From: Euryodendron excelsum | Taxonomy: Eukaryota > Streptophyta > Magnoliopsida > Ericales > Pentaphylacaceae | DNA length: 64,000 nucleotides | NCBI GenBank assembly: GCA_033060915.1 | Contig: CM065398.1 | Location: 3,081,501 to 3,145,500 of the forward strand | Direction of reading: 5' to 3' | Shown: piece after piece, positions 47,247 to 58,566 of the stretch | Layout of the letters: each line of letters starts with the position of its first letter | Position numbering within the stretch: position 1 is the stretch's first letter | Made by a program: the position numbers and the translations under genes | Notes under the pieces: generated by a model | Database searches by the model: none | The model's input: only the letters and a program-made list of their open reading frames with translations | What the model was told of the DNA's origin: nothing

Positions 47247-47284
47247 ACACCCCCCAACTTAGCTTTTGCTAGTCCCTAGCAAAA
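47247..47284 (-). promoter_or_regulatory. Polypurine tract and adjacent hairpin
   Basis: The minus strand reads AAGTTGGGGGGTGT directly before the LTR. Next to it, TTTTGCTAG (47264-47272) and CTAGCAAAA (47276-47284) form a perfect 9-bp stem with a 3-base loop. Confidence 0.8.
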
Positions 47285-48118
47285 AATATATTATAGAAAG
47301 GAGATTAATAAAGACGATAAAAGAAACAAAATATGCACAACCCACTCAAGGTATCGATAGGTGCATCTCAAACCTCAAACACATGTAGGAGTTTATGCAA
47401 AAACTCATGCACTAGGGAAGTTTGTGCGCGTGTGCTTGATAAGCATTGCTAAGCAACATATAAAGAACTCAATTAATGCACTTCCGAACCGTAAAATTTT
47501 GATTCAATCCTCCTCGGGTATACACTCGGAATGAAAGACCCACATGTTTCACACAATGTATGTTCAACGATGGAGTAAATGTATAAGGCAAAACCAGTGA
47601 ACAAATCCAAAACAAAGAACCGGACAACATGTACGTGTGTCGCCTTTGGCATAACTTCTTAAAAGAATGTTCATAGATGCACAATGATTCAAAGAATTGA
47701 CAAGATAAAACTTTTAGTATAATGAAAATTATAATGAAGCATCTTTGGATCGATTAAGTCATTTGGAAAGTGAAGAGGTAAAGTAGGAATGATGAAAGGT
47801 AAGTACAAAACACATCACGTGTCAATGAGATGATGAAAAGATATCATGTCCAACTCCTCCCTTGTTATGTGCCCAAAGATTCGAACAATAAACATTTTCA
47901 ATTTTTACAACTCCTTCTCTTTGACTTCGTTGCCATTTTGCATGATTCTCATAATTTCTTCGTCTTCTTCTTCTTCTTCTTCTTCTTTTTTATTTTTTAA
48001 ATCATATACCCACTTCTTTTTCTTTACTCTTACTCTTCTTCTTCTTCTCTTTTTCTATTTGATTTTTTTTTTTTATACATATATATGGCTTCCTTTCCCC
48101 AACATAGCATAGAATAGG
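47285..48118. other. Non-coding 3' region of Athila element
   Basis: No convincing ORF. It contains (TTC)n-rich tracts at 47958-47988 and 48030-48052 and a TA-rich run at 48072-48086. Confidence 0.7.
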
Positions 48119-48123
48119 GTTAT

Positions 48124-51100
48124 TGGAAGCACCCAATTTTTGCCCGCTCAGCAATCTCCGAGCTGACCAATCTCACTTTCACATATCACATGCATATTTA
48201 GACTCTAAGCCGGCCTTTTTAACTTAAATTTAGTCCACCAATCGCTTCTCGGGCCTGTAGGGCCCACTTGAAGCTAAATTACCATTTTGCCCTTGGTGGG
48301 CCGGTCTCCTTTTCCGACCTGACCGGCTCTGGTATCAAACCGGTAATCCTCTGAGATTACTTCTTATAGTATTCTCAATCTTCCTCTATCTTTCCGGATC
48401 ATTTCGAGTCAGTTCCGGCCAACCCGGTGCGAAATGACTGTTTTGCCCTTGGTGGGCCGATCTCTTTTTTCGACCAAGTTGGCTCTGGGAATCAAACCGG
48501 CAACCTCTGGGAACATTCTAAATAATGTTTCTAGATCCCAAGTCTTCTTCCGGGACAATCCGAGTTCGTCCCGGCAGCTTCCTAGTCCGATTGACCGTTT
48601 TGCCCCTAAAGACCCAATCAACCTTTCCGACACATTTTGTCTTCACTTTTCAAGTCAAATACCTCCAGGACACTATTTTAAGTGTTCCTGCTCCTTTCCG
48701 GCCTTCTGGGTCATTCCCGGCTCCTTCAAATCATTCCCAGACTTTCCGGAGTCACTCCTAGTGAAGCCAAGCTAAAAATTGCATGGTAGTCACCAGTACA
48801 GGCGCCCAAATCTAGTCAAAGATACGTTGCTTGCCAACCTTAAACCTTTCCTAATTGGCTGGCGCCACTAGTAGTGGCGCCAAGCCAAAAAAATGGCCTA
48901 GTGCCACTTCTAGTGGCGCCAGTGTAAAATTTGGCCTGGCGCCACTGCAACAGGCGCCAGTATTATCCAACCTCTATAAATACAGAGTCTCATTCAACGT
49001 GAAGAGGGTCTGCAAACTTAACCTAAAAATCATATATTTCAATATACAGAGCTCGAGCACCTCCAAAACCCTAGTTTCCTTAGGTTTCCCGAACCCTAGC
49101 CACCCTACACTAAACCTTAGCCTCATATACACTCCTATACATCCTCATACACTCATACACTAGCTTTCAACCATCTTTTGAAGACTTGAAGAGCTGCCAT
49201 CTAAAGCTTGAAGATAACCCTTGAAGATTGAAGAAGAAGATCAAGACGAAGACCAAAGATTGAAGACAAGCAAGGGGCGCAAAATAAAGAAGACATACAG
49301 TAGGCTTTCTATTTAAATTTTCGCACTTCTCCCCTCTCTCTTCTCTCTCCTAACCCACTTGGGTTTTCTCTATTTTAATCTCCCATCTCTTCCCCCCCCC
49401 CCCTTTCTTTGCATGCTTGAAACAAGGGGATTCCCGGTCTATGTGTAGGATTGGGCAATTGGAGAGTCACCATGTCGGGGGCTTTCTTCTAGTCTAACCA
49501 GAGACCACGTGGGTCCGGCCCCCTTGATTATGTGGTGAAGCCTTAGCCTTGTATGTTCACGACCCCAAATTGCATTGTGCATATCATAGTCTTGCATCTT
49601 CCAAAATTCGTTTTCAAACTCGTTTTCAGAACCGTTTTCGAACTTACTTTCAAAATTGCATCAAAATTTTCTTTTCAAAAACTTGTTTTCAAAACCACAA
49701 TTCTAGGGTGATTCTAGCATTTCCATGGCTAGGGTTGCTTTAGGAAAGTGTTACATTAAAAGTGACCTTTTATGGTCTATATTTTCAAATCTTATTGTTT
49801 TTCAAAACCGCTTTCCTAAAGTGGTTCTAGCCTTCCTATGGTTAGAATTGCTTTAGAAAAGTAAGATGTTTTTACTCCTTCTAAAAACTCTCTTTTCAAA
49901 AAGTCTTTCTTCCTAAAAATCTCTTTTTCAACATACTTTCCTAAAACTCTCCTCTCCAAAGTTGTTTTCAAAAACTCCCTCCAAAATCTATTTTTCAAAA
50001 CTCCCTTTTTTCAACTCCTTTCCAAAATCCTCTCCCCAAAATCCACTTTCTAAAAACGTTCCCCAAAAATCTTTCCAAAAACTCTCTTCAACAATCTTCA
50101 ACCAAAAACCTTCCTAGAAAAACTCTCTCCAAAAATCTTTCCAAAAATTCTCTTTCCAAAATCTTCCTTCTAGAAATTCTCCTCTAGGATTTTCCTTCTA
50201 AAATCTACGTTTCTAAAAACACACTTTCCAAAAACTTCTCCCTAGGTTTCTTTTCTAGAAAACCTTCGTTTTCAAAACACACACTTTCCAAAAATCCCTC
50301 TTTCCAAGAAACGCGCTTTCCAAATCCTCTTTTCTTAGAAGCCCAAGTCAAGCCCTAGAATCCACAATTAGGAAACCCTAATTTTCTTTCCAAAAACATG
50401 GTTTTCAAACTTTGCCCCAAACCTAGGTTTCCAAAACCCCTTGTTTTCACATCCAAACGATACACGTTTCCAAAATCTCTTTTCTACGTCAAAACTATAA
50501 TTTTTCAAATCTAAGGTTTCTAGAATTTCCCTTTCCAAATCCTTGCCAAATCCTATCTTCTCTTTAGGAAACCGAATCAAATCTTCCCGTTTAGGAAACT
50601 AGATCCTATCCTCCATTTTTGGAAACAAAATCAAATCTTTTCTTTTAGAAACCAAATCCAATCCCTTCCTAATCCAAACCTTTCTTAATTCAATTTCTTT
50701 CTTAAACCATAAGTTTCCTAAACCTAAACTTTAAATCTTTCCTTGAATTTTAAAATCCAACTCTGTCCTAATTTAAATCCTTCCTGAACTTCCTCTTTCC
50801 TAAATCTTAAGTTTCCAAAACTTGAACATAAAAATCTTTCTTAAATTTTGAAATTCAACTTTCAAATCTTTCCTAATTCAACCCTTTCCTAATTCTACCC
50901 TCTTTTCAAATCTTAACTTTTCAAATCTAAGCTTTCAAACTTTTCCTAATCTCAAACCTTTCCTAATCTCAAGATTTTCTAAAAAACTCTAAAATTTTCA
51001 AAATCTTAAACTTTCTAAATGTCAAATCTTTCTAAAATTCTAAGCTTTCTAAATTTAAAACTTTCTTAAGTTAAGACTTTCTAAATCTAAAACTTCCTAA

Positions 51101-52482
51101 AATGAAACTTTCCAATTTTCAAAACTTTCCTTTTTCAAACCTTTTCAATTTTCAAAACTTTCCGATTTTCAAAACTTTCCTAATTTGGGAACTTTCCTAA
51201 TCTGAAAACCTTTCCTTTTTCAAAAACTTTCTAAGCTCGAAACTTTCCAATTTCAAAACTTTCCTAAACCTAAAACTTTCCTAATTCAAAACTTTCTTAA
51301 CTTGAAACTTTCCAAAAATGAAACTTTTCAAAAATAACACTTTCCTAATTCGAAACTTTCCTAATCTAAATTTTTCCTAAATTTCAAGTTTCCAAATCTT
51401 CCAAATCCAACATTCCAATCCAATCTTTCTTAATCTCATGTCTTTCCTAGGTCTCCTATCTTTCCCAAGTCTAGGTTTCCTAAACCTCCATCTTTCCACA
51501 ATCAAGTCTTTCCAAAATCAATCTTTCCAAAGCAAGTCCAATCTTCTCAATTTCAATTTTCAATCTCCTCTTCTAATCTCAAATCAAATCCAATTTTCAA
51601 TTCAATCTCTTTCTTCCAATCCAATCTCTCTCTTCAAGTCAATCTCTTTTCAATCGGACTCCGGTCCAAACTACGACTGACCTGATTCCCCCACAGGGAT
51701 ACGTAGGCAACCTCCATAAGTGCGGTCACAACACTTTTCAAACTTTCAATTCCACCCTCATGGGTGCGGTCTCCACATTTTCAATCCCAAATTCCAATCT
51801 ACTTTCAAAATTCCAATTTCAAAATTTCTATTTTCAAATTTCTACTTTCAATTTTCAAACTTTCCAATTTCAATTCTATCTCTTCAAATCTATTTTCAAA
51901 TCAGATTCTTTTCAAATTTATTTCCAAATCTATTTTTCAATTCTCTTAACTTGCATGTACATATCATGCATCATTGTTTTTCAAAGTGGATAGGATTGGC
52001 CAATAGTTAGTGGAAGACTCTCATAGGTGAATCTAGGGTAGATTGACATGTAGGTACCGAAAGGGCGGGGTAGGGTGATAGCTTAGTGCGTCTTCCCTAC
52101 ACGTAACCAACCTCCGAACCTAGATCACTGATTTCAAAGACCAAAAGGAGTTATTTTTCTAAAAAGGGCTAAATGTTTTCCAAAGGTTGCCAAACAACCT
52201 GTTTTCCTAAAAACCCTCTCTTGAGGAGATATTTTTAAATCGTTTTCGAAAAACCCTAAGTGTAGTCTTCGGATTATTCTTAGTTTTTAGGTGACCTAAC
52301 TCACCTTAATCAAGTTAAGTGACGACTCCGAATCTTTTTCAAAAAGCCCTTTATTCAAACCAATTTTTCAATGCAAACCTAGTCGCACTCATTCTTCTAG
52401 GAGGGTGAGTTCTAACGAGAGAGTACAACATTTTTCCCACTTGTGGGAGTATTCCTCGAGTGTGAAAAATTTGGGCGCGACA
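48124..52482 (+). mobile_element. Solo LTR of the LARD family nested in Athila, 4359 bp
   Basis: It starts TGGAAGCACCCAATTTTTGCC, allied to TGTAAGCACCCC at 24539, and ends TTGGGCGCGACA. It is flanked by a perfect duplication GTTAT (48119-48123 and 52483-52487). It lies in the opposite orientation to the Athila element. TATAAATA is at 48975-48982. The right half is a long TTTCCAAAACTTTCC-type low-complexity tract. No internal region or second LTR is present, so it is a solo LTR. It belongs to the subfamily with GGCGCCACTA palindromes, closer to R1, R3 and R4 than to the 24539 element. Confidence 0.93.
48861..48982 (+). promoter_or_regulatory. LTR promoter: palindrome cluster plus TATA box
   Basis: Arms GGCGCCACTA (48861-48870) and TAGTGGCGCC (48872-48881) form a perfect palindrome around one base. 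They are followed by related half-sites at about 48900-48920 and 48940-48958, then TATAAATA at 48975. The same layout recurs in the antisense copies R1, R3 and R4. Confidence 0.6.
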
Positions 52483-52487
52483 GTTAT

Positions 52488-53341
52488 GAAGTACAACAAT
52501 TTTCAAAGATATCTTTCAAGGAAGAAGTTGGTGATAAATAAAATGATAAATGGGTTATATGGTGAAATAGAAAGGATAATAGCTATCAAGAAGGATATGG
52601 GCTTAAAATTACATAAAGATGCCAAATTATAATATTTCATAGAGTAAAAGTGTTAATGTCAAGATCAGAACTCATCTTATGAACCAAATGCAAGCATAAA
52701 GAAGTTATTCAAGAGAAATGAGAGTGAAAGATCAATCCTTGAGTAAATGTAGACTCTCAAAAAGACGGTAAACGCTCTAAAGCACACAAGGTGATAATCT
52801 CCACTAAGTATGGACAAAAATGCGAAGTAGAGTAACAAAAATATGTTGCGAAGCATAACTCATGTGAAAAGTGTATAACTTTCTACCAATGCATGAATCA
52901 AGCACTTTCCATGGAGTCAAAAGTAAGACAACGAGTCCATCTCAATCTAGGTTGGGTCTTAATATCAAACACAGTGTTATAGTGCATCAAAAATGAGGAG
53001 TCAACGCATCTATCGCAAAAGCTAGCAAAGCATACATAATAAGAGATGTAATTAGATGCGTGAGAGAAATGAAGACTGATACTGATACCATACAATACCA
53101 AAATCCCCATCAAAATGGTACAGGCGAGTAACATAAACCAAAATCTAAGAACACCTGTAGCTAAACAATCCAAAAATATAAGATAGATAACGTGGGGATA
53201 AAAAAATAAATGATGTACAGTAAAGAAAGCTCAAACATAATCCACTATATCAAAACAATATACACTATGTCAAAACAATATACAAAACATGATGCAATGA
53301 TATGCTATATATGTACAAAAATGCATCACAATCCTAGACTA
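52488..53341. other. Athila sequence between the solo LTR and the envelope-position ORF
   Basis: AT-rich sequence without a credible ORF on either strand. It is the 3' untranslated part of the minus-strand element. Confidence 0.6.
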
Positions 53342-54838
53342 TCAATCATCTCCATCATCATCTGGAGACGGTGCAACAGCTGACCTAAGGGCCCGAACCT
53401 CAACGAATAACTCCTCTATGATCCTGGTCTGGCCTCGGGTCTAACCTTGGAGTGCGGTAATCTGCTCAGACTGGGCTAGGATCTGGCCCTAGAGTGCGGT
53501 ACTCAGCTCTGACTGGGCTCGGATCTGGCCCTCAAGTGAAGCAAAATAAGCTGCGTGGGCAGCCTCCAACCTAGCAATGTCAGCAGACTGCTGTGCTGAT
53601 CCCGCAGCTAACATATCTAAGGTCTCCCGCAGCTAACATATCTAAGGTCTCCCGCATCTGCTTTAGCATCTGCAATGTCGGATCGGGCATCAGCGGTGGC
53701 TGAAAGTGCTGCTGCTGCTAATGCTGATGAATATCTAAGTCAGACTAGTCCGAGTCAGCGAGGTCTAGGTCAGCAAGGCCTGGCTGCTCCTGCTGCTGGA
53801 ACTGCTCCTGCTGTTGCTATGGCGGTGGCAGTAGCTATGGCTAGAACGGCTCCTACTGCTGCTGCAGTCTGCGAGATCTCAATCCCCGCTGGATGGTAGA
53901 TCTACCAATGGCCTCCCTCGACTGCGGGAGACAAGGAAATCCAGCAGCAGGGGCCCCGAATGCAGTCTCGATCACTCGTGTCAAAAGAACTGCGAAGGGG
54001 ATGGATCCCTGAGCACGCGAGTGCATGCACTCCTCCGCTAGGGCTCTAAACTGAAATAATGGGAGATATATGGTCCTACCTGTCCCAATGGCCCACAAAA
54101 GACTCGTCCAACCCCTCTTAACCTCAAAATGTCTAGCAATGGGGTAAACAGACTGACAACAAAAAATGTACAAGGGGGCGCAAATTGGGAGCAATGAGCT
54201 AACTGCCAACTGCCGACGCATACCCCAATTAGTGCTTGGGAGGCAAACCTCGTCGGAAATGACCGTGAAGTCATCCGGGGCTACCCTAGATGGGAACCAT
54301 ACTGAGGGTTTGCCACCCTAGGCAGTCGTTACAACTCCGCAAAAGTGTCGAGGGTGATCCCAATGTCAAACCCCCTAACCCAGGACGTAATTTGCTCGTG
54401 TCCTGGGTAATACAACAAGCCGACACATTCACCATAAACTCGGTGAGCAAAGTAAATATGGCCTCCCCCGTGAAGGTAATGAGAGGGACCCAACCTCGGT
54501 CCCCAAATGCCTGGGCCCACAAAAACCCGAGGTCCCTAAACTAATCTAAGTCCATCTAACGCTCCAGCACAACACCCCTCTTAATCCAAGTCTGGGAGAA
54601 TGCCTTGAATGCATCCTCTGACACAAAGCAAGTGGCGTCATAGGCTGGGGTTGGGCCAGCCAGAAAGGCACCTGGGGCCCCTCTGCCTGCCATAAATATC
54701 TAAACACCTTATAAAGTCCCTAGGTAAAGAATAAAATACGCAAGGAAAGGTACAGGAATACCTAGGGAAGCATGAAACAAAGGGCGAAGAAGTCAAGGGT
54801 GCGTGCTCGGGCTCCGGCAGGGCTTTGCTATCCTCCAA
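53342..54838 (-). pseudogene. Degraded ORF in the envelope position of Athila
   Basis: Several minus-strand frames together give a protein of the kind found after pol in plant Athila elements. An N-terminal leader begins MEDSKALPEPEH at 54838. A conserved block includes FVSEDAFKAFSQTWIKRGVV and RDLGFLWAQAFGDRGWVPL (54620-54480). A later block has SVYPIARHFEVKRGW and AIGTGRTIYLPL (about 54150-54040). The C-terminal region (to TGA 53342-53344) is Gln/Leu-rich and coiled-coil-like. The central blocks recall the domain called putative plant transposon protein in databases (from memory, not searched). No signal peptide or transmembrane segment is evident, so a true envelope role is unproven. Stops (about 54557, 54545 and near 53440) and frameshifts break it. 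A 79-base intron at 54761-54683 (GT...AG) would put the leader in frame with the first block. Confidence 0.6.
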
Positions 54839-54910
54839 AAGCTCTCAAAACACTCAAAAACTCCCTGTATAGCATCTGTATTTAGTTTAGACTCAATACG
54901 GACGCTCCCT

Positions 54911-55165
54911 ATTTATAGGGGAGGCCATGCGTTCGACGCGCGTCTGGATACCATTTGGACGCACCATCCGAATGGCCAATAACCGTCCGAACGGTCAAAA
55001 TAGCATCCGAATGGTCAAAAGTCCATCCAAACGAGCCGATCAACGGGCATCTGGATACCGTCCGAATGGAAAATGATTGCACAATGGGCCGTTCGAATTC
55101 ACTGTTCGAACAGTAACGCACCATCCGAACGGACAAACGGGTTCAGATGCACCGTCCGAACGGTA
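54911..55165 (-). promoter_or_regulatory. Candidate internal promoter of Athila element
   Basis: The minus strand has CCCTATAAATAGGG (TATA at 54911-54917), about 75 bases before the ATG of the envelope-position ORF. Directly upstream (54925-55165) are about eight imperfect CCGTCCGAACGG palindromes, the same motif that fills the LTR upstream of its own TATA-like box. Confidence 0.5.
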
Positions 55166-55315
55166 AATCCCAAAAAAATCAAGTATACACAGGAAAACCC
55201 AGAAAACTCAATAGACTATACAAAAACTAACTTAAACATCAAAACTGCAAATGAATCAAAAGAAAACAACCCAAAAAAAATATACAAACTTACACAAAAA
55301 CGAGCTCAAAACAAG

Positions 55316-55336
55316 CTCACCCCACCCCCCACCTAA
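55316..55336 (-). promoter_or_regulatory. Candidate central polypurine tract
   Basis: The minus strand reads CTTAGGTGGGGGGTGGGGTG, about 140 bases after the integrase stop. It resembles the terminal tract at 47247-47262. A function as an extra plus-strand primer is inferred only. Confidence 0.4.
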
Positions 55337-55473
55337 GAGGTTGTATTGTCGTCAAAGCAACAATAACATGAAAGAGACCGGGACAAGAACAACGAGAGGG
55401 CGGGGACAATCTTAGGGGACACGCATTAAGGCAAGAGGGGTGGATATATGAGATCCACACACTCTATTTCGCC

Positions 55474-56319
55474 TTAGAAGGGCTCGAAATAGGGCTTTAA
55501 CCGTTGCCCATTCACCTTAAATGCCAACCCATTTGTAAGATTTTGCACCTCAATAGCCCCATAGGAAAAAACTTCTTTCACAAGGTATGGCCCGGCCCAC
55601 TTACTCCGCAACTTTCCCGAAAATAGATGCAAGCGTGAATCATACAATAACACTTTTTGGCCAACTTTGAAAGTTTTTCGAATGATATGTTGATCATGAA
55701 AGTATTTCATCTGGGCCTTAGCAATTTTTGCATTTTCAAAGGCATCATTGCGGAGTTCATCTAACTCATTGAGTTGGAATTTGCGGTGGGTACCCGCAAC
55801 ATCAATATCCTCATTACATTGACGAATCGCCCAATATGCTTTATGCTCAATTTCGATGGGAAGATGACAGGTCTTCCCGTACACAAGTCTATAGGGCGAT
55901 GCGCCAAGAATGGTTTTATAACCCGTGCGGTATGCCCACAACCCATCGGTCAATCTAAGAGACCAATCTTTCCTATTTGGATAGACGGTTTTCTCAAGAA
56001 TCCGCTTGATTTCCCAATTGGCCAACTCTACTTGCTCTTGCATTTGAAGATGGTATGCTAATCCAACCTTATGGACCACTCCATACTTATGCATTAAAGA
56101 CGCAAAGGGCTTGTTACAAAAATGCAAGTCACCATCACTTATCACGGCTCGAGGCATGCCATACCTTCAAAAAATGTTCTCTTTCAAAAATTACAAGACC
56201 ACTTGGTGGTCATTGCTTCGGGTGGCAATTGCTTCCACCCACTTTGAGACATAATCTACCGCAACAAGAATAAAAAGGTACCCACACGAGTTAGGAAACG
56301 GTCCCATGAAATCAATCCC
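55474..56319 (-). pseudogene. Athila integrase (core and C-terminus)
   Basis: This continues the RT frame after a TAG at 56320-56322 (the family has Trp there). The core motif GIDFMGPF carries the first catalytic Asp. In-frame TAA at 56191-56193 and TGA at 56167-56169 follow. Then come [15 protein letters not shown] with the second Asp and VELANWEIK with the Glu. The family's H-P-Q-T-N-G-Q is altered to HLQMQEQ. The C-terminal [17 protein letters not shown] is a typical gypsy integrase end. Confidence 0.9.
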
Positions 56320-58566
56320 CTAACAATCAAATATTTTCAAAATAGTGATGGGGTGAAGAGGCATCATGTGCCTCTTCGAAAATGTCCCTAACCGTTGGCA
56401 CCTATCACAAGCAAGACAAAAGGTATAAACATCCTTAAACATGGTGGGCCAATAAAGCTCACATTGCAAAATTTTGGCCGTGGTTTTCTTGGAGGAGAAG
56501 TGTCCTCCACAAGCATGAGAGTGACAAAACTCTATCACTTGTTGAAATTCATGATTTGGGACACACCAGCGAATGATTTGATCTGGACAATACTTAAACA
56601 AGTGAGGATCATCCCACAAAAAATAGTGCACATTCCGGAAGAATTTACGCTTGTCAATGGATGACCATGTGGAAGGAACCTCACCGGTGACAAGGAAGTT
56701 CGCAATGTCCGCACACCAAGGGGTTGAAACTTGCTCAACGACACTCACATGCATGAGATGCTCATCCGAGAAGTGCTCCTTAATAAGGGTTGGGTCCATG
56801 GCTCTCCCATTTAAGGGAAGAAGAGACAAGTGGTCCGCAACCACATTTTCAACCTGTTTTTTATCACACATTTCAATATGGAATTCTTGGAGCAAAAGTA
56901 TCCATCGAATGAGGTGCGGTTTTGCATCGGGTTTTGTGAGGAGATACTTTAGGGCCGCATGGTCGGTGTAGATGATGACCAATGACCCAATCAAGTAAAA
57001 CCTAAATTTGTCTAGTGCAAAAATCACCGTAAGGAGTTCCTTCTCGGTTGTGATATAGTTGATTTGAGCTTCATTGAGAGTTCTAGAAGCATAATAAATG
57101 ACATATGGCTTCTTATCAACTCTTTGTCCTAGGACAGGCCCCACGACATAGTCGCTAGCATCACATATTAGCTCAAATGGGAGAGACCAATTAGGTGCTC
57201 GAATGATTGAGGCTATGGTCAAAAGTCCCTTCAACTTGTCAAAAGCTTGTTGACAAGAAGATGTCCACTCAAAGGGAATATCTTGGGACAAAAGATGACA
57301 CATGGGCCTAGAGATTGCACTAAAACCCTCAATGAAACACCGATAGCAAGCGGTATGCCCAAGAAATGATCTAACCTCCTTCACACACGTCGGGGCGGGC
57401 AATTTTTGAATGAGTTCAATTTTTGCTTTATCTACTTCAAGCCCTTCAGCTGACACAATATGGTCCAAAACTATACCACTAATAACCATGAAATGGCATT
57501 TCTCCCAATTGAGCACAAGGTTACTCTCCTCACATCTCATCAAAACTTTCTTTAAATTACCAAGACAACCTTCATAAGTATCCCCATAGACGAAAAAATC
57601 ATCCATGAAGACTTCAACAATTTGCTTAACCATGTCGCTAAATATGCTCATCATGGACCTTTGAAATGTCGCAGGTGCATTATATAGCCCGAAAGGCATA
57701 CATTTATAAGCATATGTGCCAAAGGGACAGGTGAATGTTGTCTTGGCTTGATCCTCAAGGGCTACATCAATTTGATTGTACCCTGAATATCTATCTAAGA
57801 AACAATAGAAAGCCTTACCAAACACCCTTTCTATGACTTGATCAAGGAAGGGTAAAGGAAAATGGTCCTTTCGGGTCATATTATTGAGGCGGTGATAATC
57901 AATGCACATTCGCCACCCGGTTTGCACACGAGTTGGCACTAACTCATTATTGTCATTCCTTATCACCGTGACACCCGATTTCTTAGGCACCACTTGGGTC
58001 GGACTAACCCATTTCGAATCAAAGATGGGGTAAATGATACCCACATCTAGAAATTTTAAAACCTCACCTTTGACCACTTCCTTCATATTTGGATTCAATA
58101 GCCTTTGCATTTGGCGAACGGATTTAGTCTCCTCCTCTAAAAAAATGTGGTGAGTGCACACGAGAGAACTAATCCCATGAAGGTCGGCGATAATCCATCC
58201 TAGGGCTTTTCTGTGTTTCCTAAGCAATGTTATCAACCCTTCCTCTTGGCTCCCAGACAAGCTAGAGGAAATCACAACCGGGTACGACTCCCCATCCCCT
58301 AAAAATGCATACTTTAAATTGGAAGGCAAAGGCTTCCTCTCAGGAATGGGAGGCTTCTCCTCCGAAGGAATTGGTTTCTCGGTACTAGGGTAGAGGGGTT
58401 CAAAAGAAGGGGTCCATTGACCCACATGTAAACACTCCTTTCTCTCACTCTTTAAAGGAGAAAATTCACTCAACTCCATGCCCTCACTGTCAAGTGAAGC
58501 ATGCAGTTCACCTCTCACTAATACTCTCTCCAAGGGGTCCTCAAAAACCTCATGCTCAAAGTGATC
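56320..58566 (-). pseudogene. Athila reverse transcriptase, RNase H and integrase zinc finger
   Basis: An open block of about 740 residues. It starts in the protease-RT linker, followed by RT with [35 protein letters not shown] and the catalytic FMDDFFVYG (about 57583-57608). RNase H follows with [21 protein letters not shown] and [11 protein letters not shown]. An HHCC finger comes next: HSHACGGH and [11 protein letters not shown] (about 56535-56390). Its length is normal for the lineage. It is the best preserved gene in the window. Confidence 0.95.

Noticed and set aside
53675..53899. Plus-strand Ala-rich ORF
   Set aside because: It is the shadow of the minus-strand C-terminal coiled-coil part of the envelope-position ORF; it has no start context or homology signal.
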